Shown here piece after piece: positions 52,428 to 60,886 of a DNA stretch of 64,000 nucleotides. Source of the DNA: Lentzea nigeriaca. GTDB lineage: Bacteria; Actinomycetota; Actinomycetes; Mycobacteriales; Pseudonocardiaceae. The position numbers were made by a program, and so were the translations under genes. The stretch lies in assembly GCF_016907955.1 (NCBI RefSeq), contig NZ_JAFBCX010000001.1:1426001-1490000 (forward strand), written 5' to 3'. Numbering within the stretch: the first letter of the stretch is position 1; each line of letters starts with the position of its first letter. Under the pieces are notes generated by a model. The model worked only from the letters and a program-made list of their open reading frames with translations. It had not been told where the DNA came from and did not search any database.

Positions 52428-53561
52428 GTGACGGACGTCGGCGAAGCAACGCGGCCGGTGATCGCCGAGTCGTGGCGGCGGTCCCTCGCGGCGCGCGTCG
52501 ACCCCGACCGGCACGAGGCGCCGGTCGTCTACGCGCCGGACGAGATCGCCGACCTGCGCGGCACCCATCCGCTCGCGTCCGCCGTGCCGCTGCTCGAGCA
52601 CACCCTGTCGATGGACGACACGATCATGATCGTCACGGACACACGCGGGCACATCCTGTGGTGCGAGGGCGACAACGGCGTGCGGCACAAGGCCGAACGC
52701 GTCCACCTCACCGAAGGGTCGCGCTGGAGCGAGGACGCCATCGGCACCAATGCGATGGGCACGGCTCTTGCCACCGGCAGGCCCGTCACCGTGCACTCCC
52801 GCGAACACCTCGTGCGGACGTACCACGGCTGGACGTGCGCGGCCAGCCCGATCCGCGACCCCCACAGCGGGCTGCTGCTGGGCGTGGTCGACGTCAGCGG
52901 GCCGCTCAAGACCATGCACCCGGCCGTCGCGCAGCTCGTGTCCGCGGCCGCCCGGCTCGCCGAGCACCACCTGCGCCAGCACCTGGTGCCGCGCGGGCAC
53001 GTGCTGACGCTGAACTTCCTCGGCGGGCTGCACGCGGACCTCGACGGGCGGCCGCTGATGCTGACGTTGCGGAACGCGGAGGTGCTGACGGCGCTCGCAC
53101 TGCACCCCAAGGGACTCACCGCTGAACAACTCGCATTGCTGCTCTATGGTGAACGTGGGAACCCGACCACGATCCGCGCTGAGCTGCACAGGTTGCGCGC
53201 TCAGCTCGGAGGTGTGCTGCTGACCAGGCCGTACCGGCTGGATGCTGTCGTCCACGGCGACTTCCTGGACGTTCGCACGGCGCTGAGGTCAGGCGACGCG
53301 CGACAGGCCACCCGGCGCTACAGCGGCGAGCTGCTGCCCCGTTCGGACGCGCCGGTCGTGCGCGAGGAGCGGATGGACCTCGCCGCCGCGGTGCGCAGGG
53401 GTGTGCTGGACAGGGGAGACGTCGACGCCTTGCTGTCGTTCGCAGACTGCACTGCCACGGCGGAGGACGCCGAGGTGCTCGAACGGCTGCGCCTGATGCT
53501 TCCGGCCACCGATCCCCGTCACGCTCTCGTTTCCTCGCGCCTGCGAAGGGCGTTGGAATAG
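52428..53561 (+). CDS. GAF-domain transcriptional regulator (AcoR/FhlA-like without the AAA domain)
   Basis: 377 residues from GTG 52428; an earlier GTG (52356) would place the operator inside the gene and lacks a ribosome-binding site. N-terminal ATRPVIAESWRRSLAARVDP is the start of AcoR-type activators; a GAF domain (about 70-190) follows with NAMGTALATGRPVTVHSREH and ASPIRDPHSGLLLGVVDVSG. The central AAA module of sigma-54 activators is absent; instead the C-terminus is a winged helix (LRNAEVLTALALHPKGLTAE, NPTTIRAELHRLRAQLGG). It probably activates the aldehyde dehydrogenase operon through the nearby palindrome. Confidence 0.88.
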   Translation: MTDVGEATRPVIAESWRRSLAARVDPDRHEAPVVYAPDEIADLRGTHPLASAVPLLEHTLSMDDTIMIVTDTRGHILWCEGDNGVRHKAERVHLTEGSRWSEDAIGTNAMGTALATGRPVTVHSREHLVRTYHGWTCAASPIRDPHSGLLLGVVDVSGPLKTMHPAVAQLVSAAARLAEHHLRQHLVPRGHVLTLNFLGGLHADLDGRPLMLTLRNAEVLTALALHPKGLTAEQLALLLYGERGNPTTIRAELHRLRAQLGGVLLTRPYRLDAVVHGDFLDVRTALRSGDARQATRRYSGELLPRSDAPVVREERMDLAAAVRRGVLDRGDVDALLSFADCTATAEDAEVLERLRLMLPATDPRHALVSSRLRRALE

Positions 53562-53584
53562 GCTTCCCTGCGGGGGAGGACGAA

Positions 53585-54334
53585 GTGAAGCAGTGCATCA
53601 ACTGCATGACCCGGTTGTCGCGCAAAGAGGCCACCGAGGTCGCGTGGTGCGCCTTGTGCGCGCCCTGCCTGCAGGTCGTGTCGGACCAGATGAAGCTGGT
53701 GCACGACCGGCCCGGCGGCGCCGACGTGCAGATCTACCAGTGCGGCTGGTGCGGTGTCGCGCGCTCGTGCGGCGTCGGCTGGCGCACGCGGTGCCTGGTG
53801 TGCCTGGACGACAGGTCCGTGCCCGACCCGGCCGTGCAGAAGATCGCGCGCCGGCTCGAGCTCGACGGAACCTGGCGGGAGAACTCGGAGTTCATCGCCG
53901 CCACGACCGTGAAGATCCGGCTCGCGAAGTACTTCCAGCAGGGCTGGACCGTGCTCGCGACGGACGTGCACGGGCTGCCGTGGACCGGGTTCCGGTGGCT
54001 GACGAAGTCGCACGGGACGTGGGGGCGCAACGCCGAGACGGGTGAGGTCGTGCGGCTCCGGCACTCCCGCGGCGAGGAGAACCTGCTCTACCTGGTGCGG
54101 TACGGGAAAGTGCTCAAGTTCGGGCGCGGCAACGCCGAACGCGTCGGTGGGCACGTGGAGCTGGGCGCGGTCCCGGTGCTCGTGCTGACGGCGCCGAGGC
54201 AGGACGTCACCGTCGCCCGCGACCGCCTGAAGCGCTTGCACCGCACGGAGATGGTGTCGCAGCGCACGCCGGTGGACCTGTTCGCGGTGCTGCCGGACGG
54301 GGTCGACGTCACCGATCGCCATTCGCGCAGCTGA
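53585..54334 (+). CDS. Zinc-ribbon protein with a possible GIY-YIG-like C-terminal domain
   Basis: 249 residues from ATG 53585. Two or three Cys pairs in the first 75 residues (KQCINCMTRLS, WCALCAPCLQ, YQCGWCGVARSCG, RCLVCLDD) look like zinc ribbons. The C-terminal third (from about 165) reads NLLYLVRYGKVLKFGRGNAE and ends in VAVARDRLKRLH-like helices, the pattern LYLV-x-x-G-x-x-KFGRGN being close to the GIY-YIG nuclease core, but the catalytic Arg and Glu cannot be assigned with confidence. It follows the GAF regulator by 23 bases. Function unknown; nucleic-acid binding is likely. Confidence 0.65.
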   Translation: MKQCINCMTRLSRKEATEVAWCALCAPCLQVVSDQMKLVHDRPGGADVQIYQCGWCGVARSCGVGWRTRCLVCLDDRSVPDPAVQKIARRLELDGTWRENSEFIAATTVKIRLAKYFQQGWTVLATDVHGLPWTGFRWLTKSHGTWGRNAETGEVVRLRHSRGEENLLYLVRYGKVLKFGRGNAERVGGHVELGAVPVLVLTAPRQDVTVARDRLKRLHRTEMVSQRTPVDLFAVLPDGVDVTDRHSRS

Positions 54335-54362
54335 GTGCCGCCCGGCTGGGTACCCCACCGCG

Positions 54363-55226
54363 GTGGACGAGATCGTCGTGGTGGGACAGATAGCGCGTGA
54401 CCTGGTCCTCGTCGTCGACGAGGTGCCGGGGCCCGGCGGTGCGGCACCGGTCCGCGAGCGCCGCGAGATGCTCGGCGGCAAGGGCGCGAACATCGCGGTC
54501 GGCCTGGCCCAGCTGGGCGCGCCGGTGCGGCTCGTGGGTGTGGTCGGGGACGACGACGTCGGTGAGCGGCTGATCGCGCGGGCGGCCGCGGACGGGATCG
54601 AGACCTCGTCCGTCGTGCGGCGGCGGGACTGCGCGACCGGGTTGATCGTGAACGTGGTGGCCGACGGGTGGCGCTACCTCGAAGACCTCCCGGACGGGGT
54701 ACTGCTGAGGGAGACGGACATCGACGCGGACGTGGTCGCGGGCGCCGGGGCCGTCGTCCTGCAGCTGCAGCAACCGCCCGAGGTGGCGCTGAAGGCGGCA
54801 CGGGCGGCGCGGGGACGGGTCGTTCTCGACGGGTCCCCGGAACGGCTGCGAGACGAACTGCTGGCGTGCGCGGACGTCGTCCGGGCCGATCACCAGGAGG
54901 CCGAGCTGCTGTCCGGCCGGAAGATCACGGGTGCGGACGACGCTGTGCGCGCGGCGCGTGAGGTGATGGGACACGGCCCTCGGTTCGTGGCGGTCGCCGT
55001 GGACGGTGTGGGCAACGTGTTCGTCTGGGACTCCGGTGACCTCGTGGTGCCGCTGGGGGACGTCGAGGTCGTCGACACGACCGGCGGCGGCGACGCGTTC
55101 GTGGCGGCGCTGACCTTCGCGCTCGGCCGTGGCGACGCCCCGGCGGAGGCCGCGCGGCTCGCCGTGAAGGCCTCGGGGGACACCGTGACGCGCCCCGGCG
55201 GACGGCCTGACCTCACCGGGTTGTGA
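54363..55226 (+). CDS. PfkB-family sugar kinase
   Basis: 287 residues from GTG 54363. Ribokinase-like fold with both PfkB signatures: MLGGKGANIAVGLAQLGAPV near the N-terminus and VVDTTGGGDAFVAAL with catalytic Asp244. VRADHQEAELLSG is the usual middle motif. It phosphorylates a sugar or nucleoside using ATP; the sugar cannot be told. Its stop overlaps the next reading frame but the true start of the DUF4397 gene lies 44 bases later. Confidence 0.9.
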   Translation: MDEIVVVGQIARDLVLVVDEVPGPGGAAPVRERREMLGGKGANIAVGLAQLGAPVRLVGVVGDDDVGERLIARAAADGIETSSVVRRRDCATGLIVNVVADGWRYLEDLPDGVLLRETDIDADVVAGAGAVVLQLQQPPEVALKAARAARGRVVLDGSPERLRDELLACADVVRADHQEAELLSGRKITGADDAVRAAREVMGHGPRFVAVAVDGVGNVFVWDSGDLVVPLGDVEVVDTTGGGDAFVAALTFALGRGDAPAEAARLAVKASGDTVTRPGGRPDLTGL

Positions 55227-55270
55227 TCAGGCGCGTTATCGTTGTTGCGTCCGATGAGGGGAGGTCAGGG

Positions 55271-56005
55271 GTGCGAGTGCTCGCTGTCGTGCTGCTCCTG
55301 CTGTTCTCGGCCGTCCCCGCGCACGCCGCCACGGGCACGTACCTGCGCATCGGACACTTCTCGATGGACCAGGCCCGAGTGGACGTCACACTCGATGGGG
55401 TGAAGCTCGGCACCCTCGACTACTCCCAGCTGTACGAGTACCGCCGGGTAGAGCCGGGCGACCACGTCGTCGAGTTCCGCGCGGATCCCGGCTCACCGGT
55501 GCTGCGGTCGGTGCTCGTGCAGGCGGGCGCGGGCAAGGCGTACACGGTCGTCGACATCGCCTCGGCGATGAAGGTGCTGGAGGACGACGTCAGCCTGCCG
55601 CCCAACGGGCAGGCGCGCCTGCGCGTCCTCAACGCCGGTGACGCCGAAATGGACCTCCTGCGCGGCAGCGTGTTCGTGCACCGCAACGTCAAGGCGAACT
55701 CCACGACCGGCTACGCGGTGATGCTGCCCGGCTCGGACGCGCTGCAGGTCCTGCCGCGCGGCAAGGACTCGACGCGACTGGAGGTGACGCTCGAGTCCGG
55801 CGCGGTGTACACGCTGCTGGTGAGCGCGCGCCGCATCGAGCTGCGCACCGACGCCAAGGGCGCCGAGGTCGTGCCCGGCGGCGGCCAGGAGACGGGCTTC
55901 GGCGGCATGGCCGGTGGGTGGGACCCGATCACCGCGCTGGTCATCGCGCTCATCGTGGGCATCGCGATGTTCTCGGTACGCGGCAGGCTCTTCCGGTTCG
56001 GCTGA
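55271..56005 (+). CDS. DUF4397 secreted protein, probable sortase substrate or partner
   Basis: 244 residues from GTG 55271, preceded by GAGGGGAGG. Signal peptide MRVLAVVLLLLFSAVPAHAA. Two DUF4397 beta-domains follow: YLRIGHFSMDQARVDVTLDG, YEYRRVEPGDHVVEFRADPG and RLRVLNAGDAEMDL, then STRLEVTLESGAVYTLLVSA. The C-terminus has QETGFGG, a hydrophobic helix (ITALVIALIVGIAMFSV) and a basic RGRLFRFG tail, the shape of a cell-wall sorting signal with a noncanonical ETG motif. The sortase gene overlaps its stop (TGATG), so the two work together. Confidence 0.88.
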   Translation: MRVLAVVLLLLFSAVPAHAATGTYLRIGHFSMDQARVDVTLDGVKLGTLDYSQLYEYRRVEPGDHVVEFRADPGSPVLRSVLVQAGAGKAYTVVDIASAMKVLEDDVSLPPNGQARLRVLNAGDAEMDLLRGSVFVHRNVKANSTTGYAVMLPGSDALQVLPRGKDSTRLEVTLESGAVYTLLVSARRIELRTDAKGAEVVPGGGQETGFGGMAGGWDPITALVIALIVGIAMFSVRGRLFRFG

Positions 56006-56529
56006 TGAGCAAGGGCAAGCTCGTGATGGCCGCCGCCATCGTGGTCGCGTTGATCTACATCGTGAAGGATCCCGGCGCGGAGAAGGCGCCTGAGCCGGTG
56101 ACCGTGCGGATCCCGTCGATCGGCGTCGAGACCTCCCTGGAAGCGCTGAAGGTCGACTCCGCCGGGGTGCTGGAGCCGCCGACCCGCGCGGACAAGGCGG
56201 GCTGGTACGCCAAGGGGGTCGCGCCAGGCGACGCCGGGCCCGCCGTGATCGCGGGCCACGTCGACTCGAAGACCGGGCCCGGCGTGTTCTTCCGGCTGCC
56301 CGAGCTGCGGCCCGGCGCCGAGGTGCTGGTCAAGCGCAAGGACGGCAGCGAGCTCACGTTCGTCGTGAACCACACGTACTCGACGGAGAAGACCGCGTTC
56401 CCGACCGCCGTCGTCTACGGGCCGACCCCGTTGTCCGAGCTGCGCCTGGTGACGTGCGGCGGCGACTTCGACCGTGTAGCCGGTAGCTACCGCAACAACG
56501 TCATCGTGGAAGCGGTGCTGAAGGTCTGA
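56005..56529 (+). CDS. Class F sortase
   Basis: 174 residues. N-terminal membrane anchor (VMAAAIVVALIYIV) and a sortase domain with His85 (VIAGHVDS), Cys151 (LVTCGGDFD) and Arg163 (SYRNN), the class F pattern. It would cleave a T-G-containing tail motif and attach the protein to peptidoglycan outside the membrane. Co-translated with the DUF4397 protein. The large surface protein at 2.1-4.2 kb has a similar PATGG tail and may be another substrate. Confidence 0.94.
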   Translation: MSKGKLVMAAAIVVALIYIVKDPGAEKAPEPVTVRIPSIGVETSLEALKVDSAGVLEPPTRADKAGWYAKGVAPGDAGPAVIAGHVDSKTGPGVFFRLPELRPGAEVLVKRKDGSELTFVVNHTYSTEKTAFPTAVVYGPTPLSELRLVTCGGDFDRVAGSYRNNVIVEAVLKV

Positions 56530-56622
56530 GGCGAAATTCCGGCGACCGGTCCTCGGCCCGGCTGATCCGGTTACGCTGCTCCAACTGCCGCCATCCACGT
56601 TGACGCGGCAGGAGCAGTGCAA

Positions 56623-58194
56623 GTGTCTCGTATGGCGAAAGTCCTTGCCACGCTGGCCCTTCTGGGCGGCCTGACCCCGGTGGCGCAGGCGGCACCGGCG
56701 TGCTGGCAGGAGTTCTGCGGCAAGTACCCACCCGCACCACAGCCGGGGCAGTGGTCGTCCGCCCACGTCTCCTACGGCACGAACGGCAAGCTGAAGTACG
56801 CCTCCGACAAGGACGGCAACCGCGTGCCGGACTTCAGCTACGTCGGCTACCACTACGGCGAGAAGCCGCTGCCGGTCGTGCCGGACGTGGTCACGATCAG
56901 TCCCGTCGCCGGTGACAACACGGCGCACCTCCAGCAGGCGATCGACCAGGTCGGCGCCCGCACGCCCGACGCCAACGGGCACCGCGGCGCGGTGCGGCTC
57001 GCGGCCGGGCGGTACGAGATCCGGGGCACCGTGCGGATCAGGCACAGCGGCGTGGTGCTGCGCGGATCCGGTGACACCACAACGCTGTTCGGCCGCGGCG
57101 ACACTCCGCACCAGCGCACGGTCGTCGTGCTCGGCAGCGACGCGAAAACGCCGTGGACGACCGGGGCGAGCGTCGAGGTGACGACGCCGTTCGTGCAGGT
57201 CGGGTCGCTGAGCCTGGAGGTCGCGAACGCCGCGGAGTTCAAGGTGGGGCAGGAGGTCGTCGTGAGGCACCCGTCGTCGCAGAAGTGGATCGACGCGGTC
57301 GGCGGTGGCGGTGTGGTGCAGGACGCCAAGTGGACGCCGGGGTCGATGGACCTGCACTGGGTGCGCCGGATCAGGGCGATCGACGGACGCAGGCTCACGT
57401 TCGACGCGCCGATCTACAACCACCTGGACAGGTCGCTGACGGTGTCCGCGGTCGCGCCGGTGACCGCGCGGAACCTCGTCAGCGAGTCCGGTGTGGAGAG
57501 TCTGCGGGTCGACGTCGAGACCAAGGGTGGCGAGGACGAGAACCACGCGTGGAACGCGATCGGCGTGTTCGGCGCGGACAACAGCTGGGTGCGGGGCGTG
57601 AAGACCCGCTACTTCGGCTACGCGGGTGTCGTCACCGAACGGTCGGTGCGCATCACCGTGAAGGACGCGCGGGCCACGGACCCGGTCGCGATCCGCACCG
57701 GCGGCCGCATGTACAACTTCGCCGCGAACACCGATTCGCACCTGATCCTGTTCACCGGCCTGCACGCGGCCAAGGCGCGGCACGCGTTCGTCAGCAACGG
57801 CGCCAACACGACGGCGGGCGTGGTGTGGCATCGGGCCACTGTGGACGGTGGGGACGCCGAGGCGCACCGGCGGTGGAGCCAGGGACTGCTGTTCGACAAC
57901 ATCCGCGAGGTCGGCAGCGGCGGCAACCAGGCCAAGCTGATCAACCGCGGCGACTACGGCACCTCGCACGGCTGGGGAGCCGCGCACTCGGTGGTGTGGG
58001 ACTACAACAAGGAGATGGTCGTCCAGAAGCCGCCGACCGCGCAGAACTACGCCGTGTCCAACGAGGGCACGCGGCGGTCGCAGCCGTACTTCCCGGGGCC
58101 GTGGGGCAGCATCGAGATCAAGACCGGGCCGCTGGTGCCGGAATCGCTGTACGAGGCGCAGGTCGTCGACCGGCTCGCTGTGGCACACGACTAG
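56623..58194 (+). CDS. Secreted parallel beta-helix protein of unknown substrate
   Basis: 523 residues from GTG 56623; nearby GTG 56617 is too close to the GGAG and ATG 56632 is also possible. The signal peptide (MAKVLATLALLGGLTPVAQA) is followed by a right-handed beta-helix of the pectate-lyase-like type: DNTAHLQQAIDQVG and GAVRLAAGRYEIRGT, then VRIRHSGVVLRGSGDTTTLF, and later helical turns GVFGADNSWVRGVKTRYFG. Such folds are polysaccharide lyases or glycosidases, but no catalytic triad can be assigned. No CBM. Its extent is bounded by the IS remnant downstream. Confidence 0.82.
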   Translation: MSRMAKVLATLALLGGLTPVAQAAPACWQEFCGKYPPAPQPGQWSSAHVSYGTNGKLKYASDKDGNRVPDFSYVGYHYGEKPLPVVPDVVTISPVAGDNTAHLQQAIDQVGARTPDANGHRGAVRLAAGRYEIRGTVRIRHSGVVLRGSGDTTTLFGRGDTPHQRTVVVLGSDAKTPWTTGASVEVTTPFVQVGSLSLEVANAAEFKVGQEVVVRHPSSQKWIDAVGGGGVVQDAKWTPGSMDLHWVRRIRAIDGRRLTFDAPIYNHLDRSLTVSAVAPVTARNLVSESGVESLRVDVETKGGEDENHAWNAIGVFGADNSWVRGVKTRYFGYAGVVTERSVRITVKDARATDPVAIRTGGRMYNFAANTDSHLILFTGLHAAKARHAFVSNGANTTAGVVWHRATVDGGDAEAHRRWSQGLLFDNIREVGSGGNQAKLINRGDYGTSHGWGAAHSVVWDYNKEMVVQKPPTAQNYAVSNEGTRRSQPYFPGPWGSIEIKTGPLVPESLYEAQVVDRLAVAHD

Positions 58195-58198
58195 ATGA

Positions 58199-58443
58199 TG
58201 ATTCCTGGACCTTAAGTGCTCGTAGGCGATCAGTGAGCGCTTGACGGGTGCGTCGATGACCCAGTTGTGCCAGATCGCGGCGGCGAGGGCGAGCATGCGC
58301 TGGGCGACGCGGGCGAGCGCGCCGTGCGGGGTGCGTGCGCCGTGTTGTTCCAGGGAGAGTTGTCGTTCGGCGGTGTTGATGATCGATTCGATGCGTTGCC
58401 GGATCATCGACCGGTTGCCGTGACGGCGTTTCTCATCGCGGCG
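58199..58443 (-). pseudogene. C-terminal fragment of an IS-family (DDE) transposase
   Basis: The minus strand reads RRDEKRRHGNRSMIRQRIES, then LSLEQHGARTPHGALARVAQ, RMLALAAAIWHNWVI and PVKRSLIAYEH near the left end. This is the last part of an IS982/IS5-like DDE transposase, with the usual RQRIES and AIWHN motifs. The N-terminal two thirds and the stop are missing, and no inverted repeats remain. An old, broken insertion. Confidence 0.75.
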
Positions 58444-58583
58444 GCCTCCAGCGTCTCAGGGCCGCCTGCCGCTCAAGATCCAAACGGAGTCAGTCGTCTA
58501 GTAGAGCGTCGCGGCTTGGTTGTGCTCCGTTGAGTCGGGCTGGGGGCTGGGCGGTCTGGTGCTCATCACCGAAAGCCGGATGG

Positions 58584-58696
58584 TCGCGCTCTCATGCACG
58601 TCGCTGCCGAGTTGGCGGTAGAGAAATGCTGACGCAAACGTTTGCTGATCATCCCAACTGCTGCCAACCGTGCAGTTAGCAGCCATGAGAGCGCGA
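58584..58696. repeat. 113-bp palindromic, MITE-like repeat
   Basis: Terminal inverted repeats TCGCGCTCTCATG (58584-58596) and CATGAGAGCGCGA (58684-58696) are perfect over 13 bp. The exact centre (58640) is occupied by the palindrome GCAAACGTTTGC (58634-58645), and weaker matches (TTGGC and its complement) lie symmetrically between. A diverged copy is at 5447-5560. No gene is inside. It may be a small non-autonomous element or a regulatory hairpin. Apart from this and the transposase remnant, 58195-58708 holds nothing I recognise. Confidence 0.65.
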
Positions 58697-58708
58697 TCTT
58701 CATGATCG

Positions 58709-60412
58709 CTAGTGGGATTCGCGGCTGACGTCGCTGCCGCTGGAGCCGACCAGGAAGTCCAGGTCGGCTCCGGTGTCGGCGCCCTGCACGTGGTCGATGT
58801 AGAGCCGTTCCCAGCCGCGTTTCGGTGCCGCGAACGCCTCCGTCATCGCGGCGCTGGGGGTCCGGGAGAGGAAGTCCGGCGCCTCGACGTCGATCCGCCG
58901 GTTCTCCACGTCCAGCACGATGACGTCGCCGGTGCGGACCAGGCCGAGCGGTCCACCGGCCGCCGCTTCCGGTGCCACGTGCAGCACGACCGTGCCGTAC
59001 GCGGTGCCGCTCATGCGCCCGTCGCAGATGCGGACCATGTCGCGCACGCCCTGCTCCAGCACCTTCTTGGGCAGCGGCATGTTCGACACCTCCGGCATGC
59101 CCGGATACCCGCGCGGGCCGCAGCCGCGCAGCACCAGCACCGAGTCGGCGTCCACGTCGAGGTCCGGGTCGTCGATGCGGGCGTGGAAGTCCTCGATGCT
59201 GTCGAACACCACGGCCTTTCCGCGGTGCCGCAACAGGTTCGGTGACGCGGCCGCCGGTTTGACCAACGCACCCAGCGGGGCGAGGTTGCCGCGCAGCACG
59301 GCGATCCCGCCCTCCGCGATGATGGGTTCGGAGCGGCTGCGGATCACCTCCGGGTCCCAGATCGGGGCGTCGTCGAGGTAGTCGACGAGCGGCTGCCCGG
59401 TGACCGTCAGTGCGGTCGGGTCCAGCAGGTCGCGGACTTCCCGCAGCACGGCCGGCAGCCCGCCCGCGCGGTGGAAGTCCTCCATCAGGAACCGGCCGGC
59501 GGGCTGGAGGTCCACCAGCAGCGGCACACCGGAGCCGATGCGGTCGAAGTCGTCGAGCGTCAGGTCGACACCCAGGCGCCCGGCGATGGCGAGCAGGTGC
59601 ACCACGGCGTTGGTCGAACCGCCGATCGCGGCCAGCGCCACGATCGCGTTGTGGAAGTTGGCCTTCGTCATGAACGTGCTGGGGCGCCGGTCCTTCGCCA
59701 CCAGCTCGACGGCCAGGCGGCCGGTGCCGTGCGAGGCCTCCAGCAGCCGGCTGTCCGGCGCGGGAGTGCCCGCCACGCCGGGGACGACGGTGCCGAGCGC
59801 CTCGGCGACGAGAGCCATCGTCGAGGCGGTGCCCATGGTGTTGCAGTGGCCGCGGCTGCGGATCATCGCGGACTCGGAGCGGGTGAACGCCTCCTGCGAC
59901 AACGTCCCGGCGCGGACTTCCTCCGACAGCCGCCAGACGTCCGTGCCGCAGCCCAGCGGCACACCGCGGAACGTGCCGGTCAGCATCGGCCCGCCGGGCA
60001 CCACGACCGCCGGGATGTCGACGGACGCGGCGGCCATCAGCAGGGCGGGAATCGTCTTGTCGCAGCCGCCGAGCAGCACCACGCCGTCGACGGGGTTGGC
60101 GCGCAGCATCTCCTCGGCCGCCATCGCCGCCATGTTGCGCCACAGCATCGCGGTCGGGCGGACGTTGGTCTCACCCAGCGACACCACGGGCAGGTTGAGG
60201 GGGATGCCGCCCGCCTCGTGCACGCCGTTCGACACCGACGCGGCGACCTCGTCGAGGTGCGCGTTGCACGGGGTGAGGTCGGAGGCGGTGTTGGCGATCG
60301 CGATCTGCGGTCTGCTGAAGGCGTCGTCCGGGGTGCCGCGGCGCATCCAGGCTCGGTGGATGTAGGCGTTGCGGTCGTCTCCCGCGTACCACTGCTCGCT
60401 GCGTAGCCCCAC
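58709..60412 (-). CDS. IlvD/Edd-family dehydratase
   Basis: 567 residues from GTG 60412. Dihydroxy-acid/sugar-acid dehydratase with Fe-S cysteines in DLTPCNAHLDEVA, VLLGGCDKTIPALLMAAA and the RGHCNTMGTASTMALVAEAL stretch, and the C-terminal ICDGRMSGTAYGTVV. The length and the IHRAWMRRGTPDD start point to the sugar-acid (xylonate/arabinonate-like) branch rather than housekeeping IlvD. It removes water from a 2,3-dihydroxy acid to give a 2-keto-3-deoxy acid. It follows the NTF2-like gene by eight bases, so both are one operon. The substrate is inferred from the branch only. Confidence 0.9.
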   Translation of the reverse strand: MGLRSEQWYAGDDRNAYIHRAWMRRGTPDDAFSRPQIAIANTASDLTPCNAHLDEVAASVSNGVHEAGGIPLNLPVVSLGETNVRPTAMLWRNMAAMAAEEMLRANPVDGVVLLGGCDKTIPALLMAAASVDIPAVVVPGGPMLTGTFRGVPLGCGTDVWRLSEEVRAGTLSQEAFTRSESAMIRSRGHCNTMGTASTMALVAEALGTVVPGVAGTPAPDSRLLEASHGTGRLAVELVAKDRRPSTFMTKANFHNAIVALAAIGGSTNAVVHLLAIAGRLGVDLTLDDFDRIGSGVPLLVDLQPAGRFLMEDFHRAGGLPAVLREVRDLLDPTALTVTGQPLVDYLDDAPIWDPEVIRSRSEPIIAEGGIAVLRGNLAPLGALVKPAAASPNLLRHRGKAVVFDSIEDFHARIDDPDLDVDADSVLVLRGCGPRGYPGMPEVSNMPLPKKVLEQGVRDMVRICDGRMSGTAYGTVVLHVAPEAAAGGPLGLVRTGDVIVLDVENRRIDVEAPDFLSRTPSAAMTEAFAAPKRGWERLYIDHVQGADTGADLDFLVGSSGSDVSRESH

Positions 60413-60420
60413 TGCGCCTC

Positions 60421-60822
60421 CTAGCGGTCCTCCTCGACCATATAGGGACTTCCGTGCCTGTGGACGATCTTCCAGTCGCCGTTCTCGCGGCGGAAGACCG
60501 TGGTGACGCGCAACGCGTACGTGGACACGCTGCCGTCGGCCTGGACCACCGACGACCGTTCGATCGCGCAGGCGTAGCCGAGGTCGCCGGACGTCTCCGC
60601 GGCCACGATCTCGACCTCGCCCGCCCTGCTGCCGCGCCACGACCCGGCGAGCAGGTCGAAGGTGCGTTCCAGCTCGGCCCAGCCGGTGCCGGTGTACATG
60701 GCGCCGTACAGGGTGAGCGGTTCGGTGTGCGACCACATCTGCTTGCGCGGCCCGGAGTCGCCGTCGTGCATGGTGCGGATGTCGCGTTCGAGCAGCGGCA
60801 GCACGTCGTCCTGGTAGCTCAT
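60421..60822 (-). CDS. NTF2/SnoaL-like small protein
   Basis: 133 residues from ATG 60822 (MSYQDDVLPLLERDIRTMHD). One NTF2-like fold: FDLLAGSWRGSRAGEVEIVA and AIERSSVVQADGSVSTYALR, then VTTVFRRENGDWKIVHRHGS, as in the SnoaL-like family of ketosteroid isomerase relatives. No catalytic Asp pair can be assigned. It begins the short operon with the dehydratase eight bases downstream and might act on the same substrate pathway. Confidence 0.82.
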   Translation of the reverse strand: MSYQDDVLPLLERDIRTMHDGDSGPRKQMWSHTEPLTLYGAMYTGTGWAELERTFDLLAGSWRGSRAGEVEIVAAETSGDLGYACAIERSSVVQADGSVSTYALRVTTVFRRENGDWKIVHRHGSPYMVEEDR

Positions 60823-60886
60823 CGCTGGCGGCCCTTCCGTGCGGCGGGTCCGGACAGCATGACTCTCCGAACCCGTCCGCGCGCGG

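Noticed and set aside
55711..58407. An 898-codon minus-strand frame
   Set aside because: Only its first part (the transposase end) has family features; the rest is antisense to the beta-helix, sortase and DUF4397 genes.
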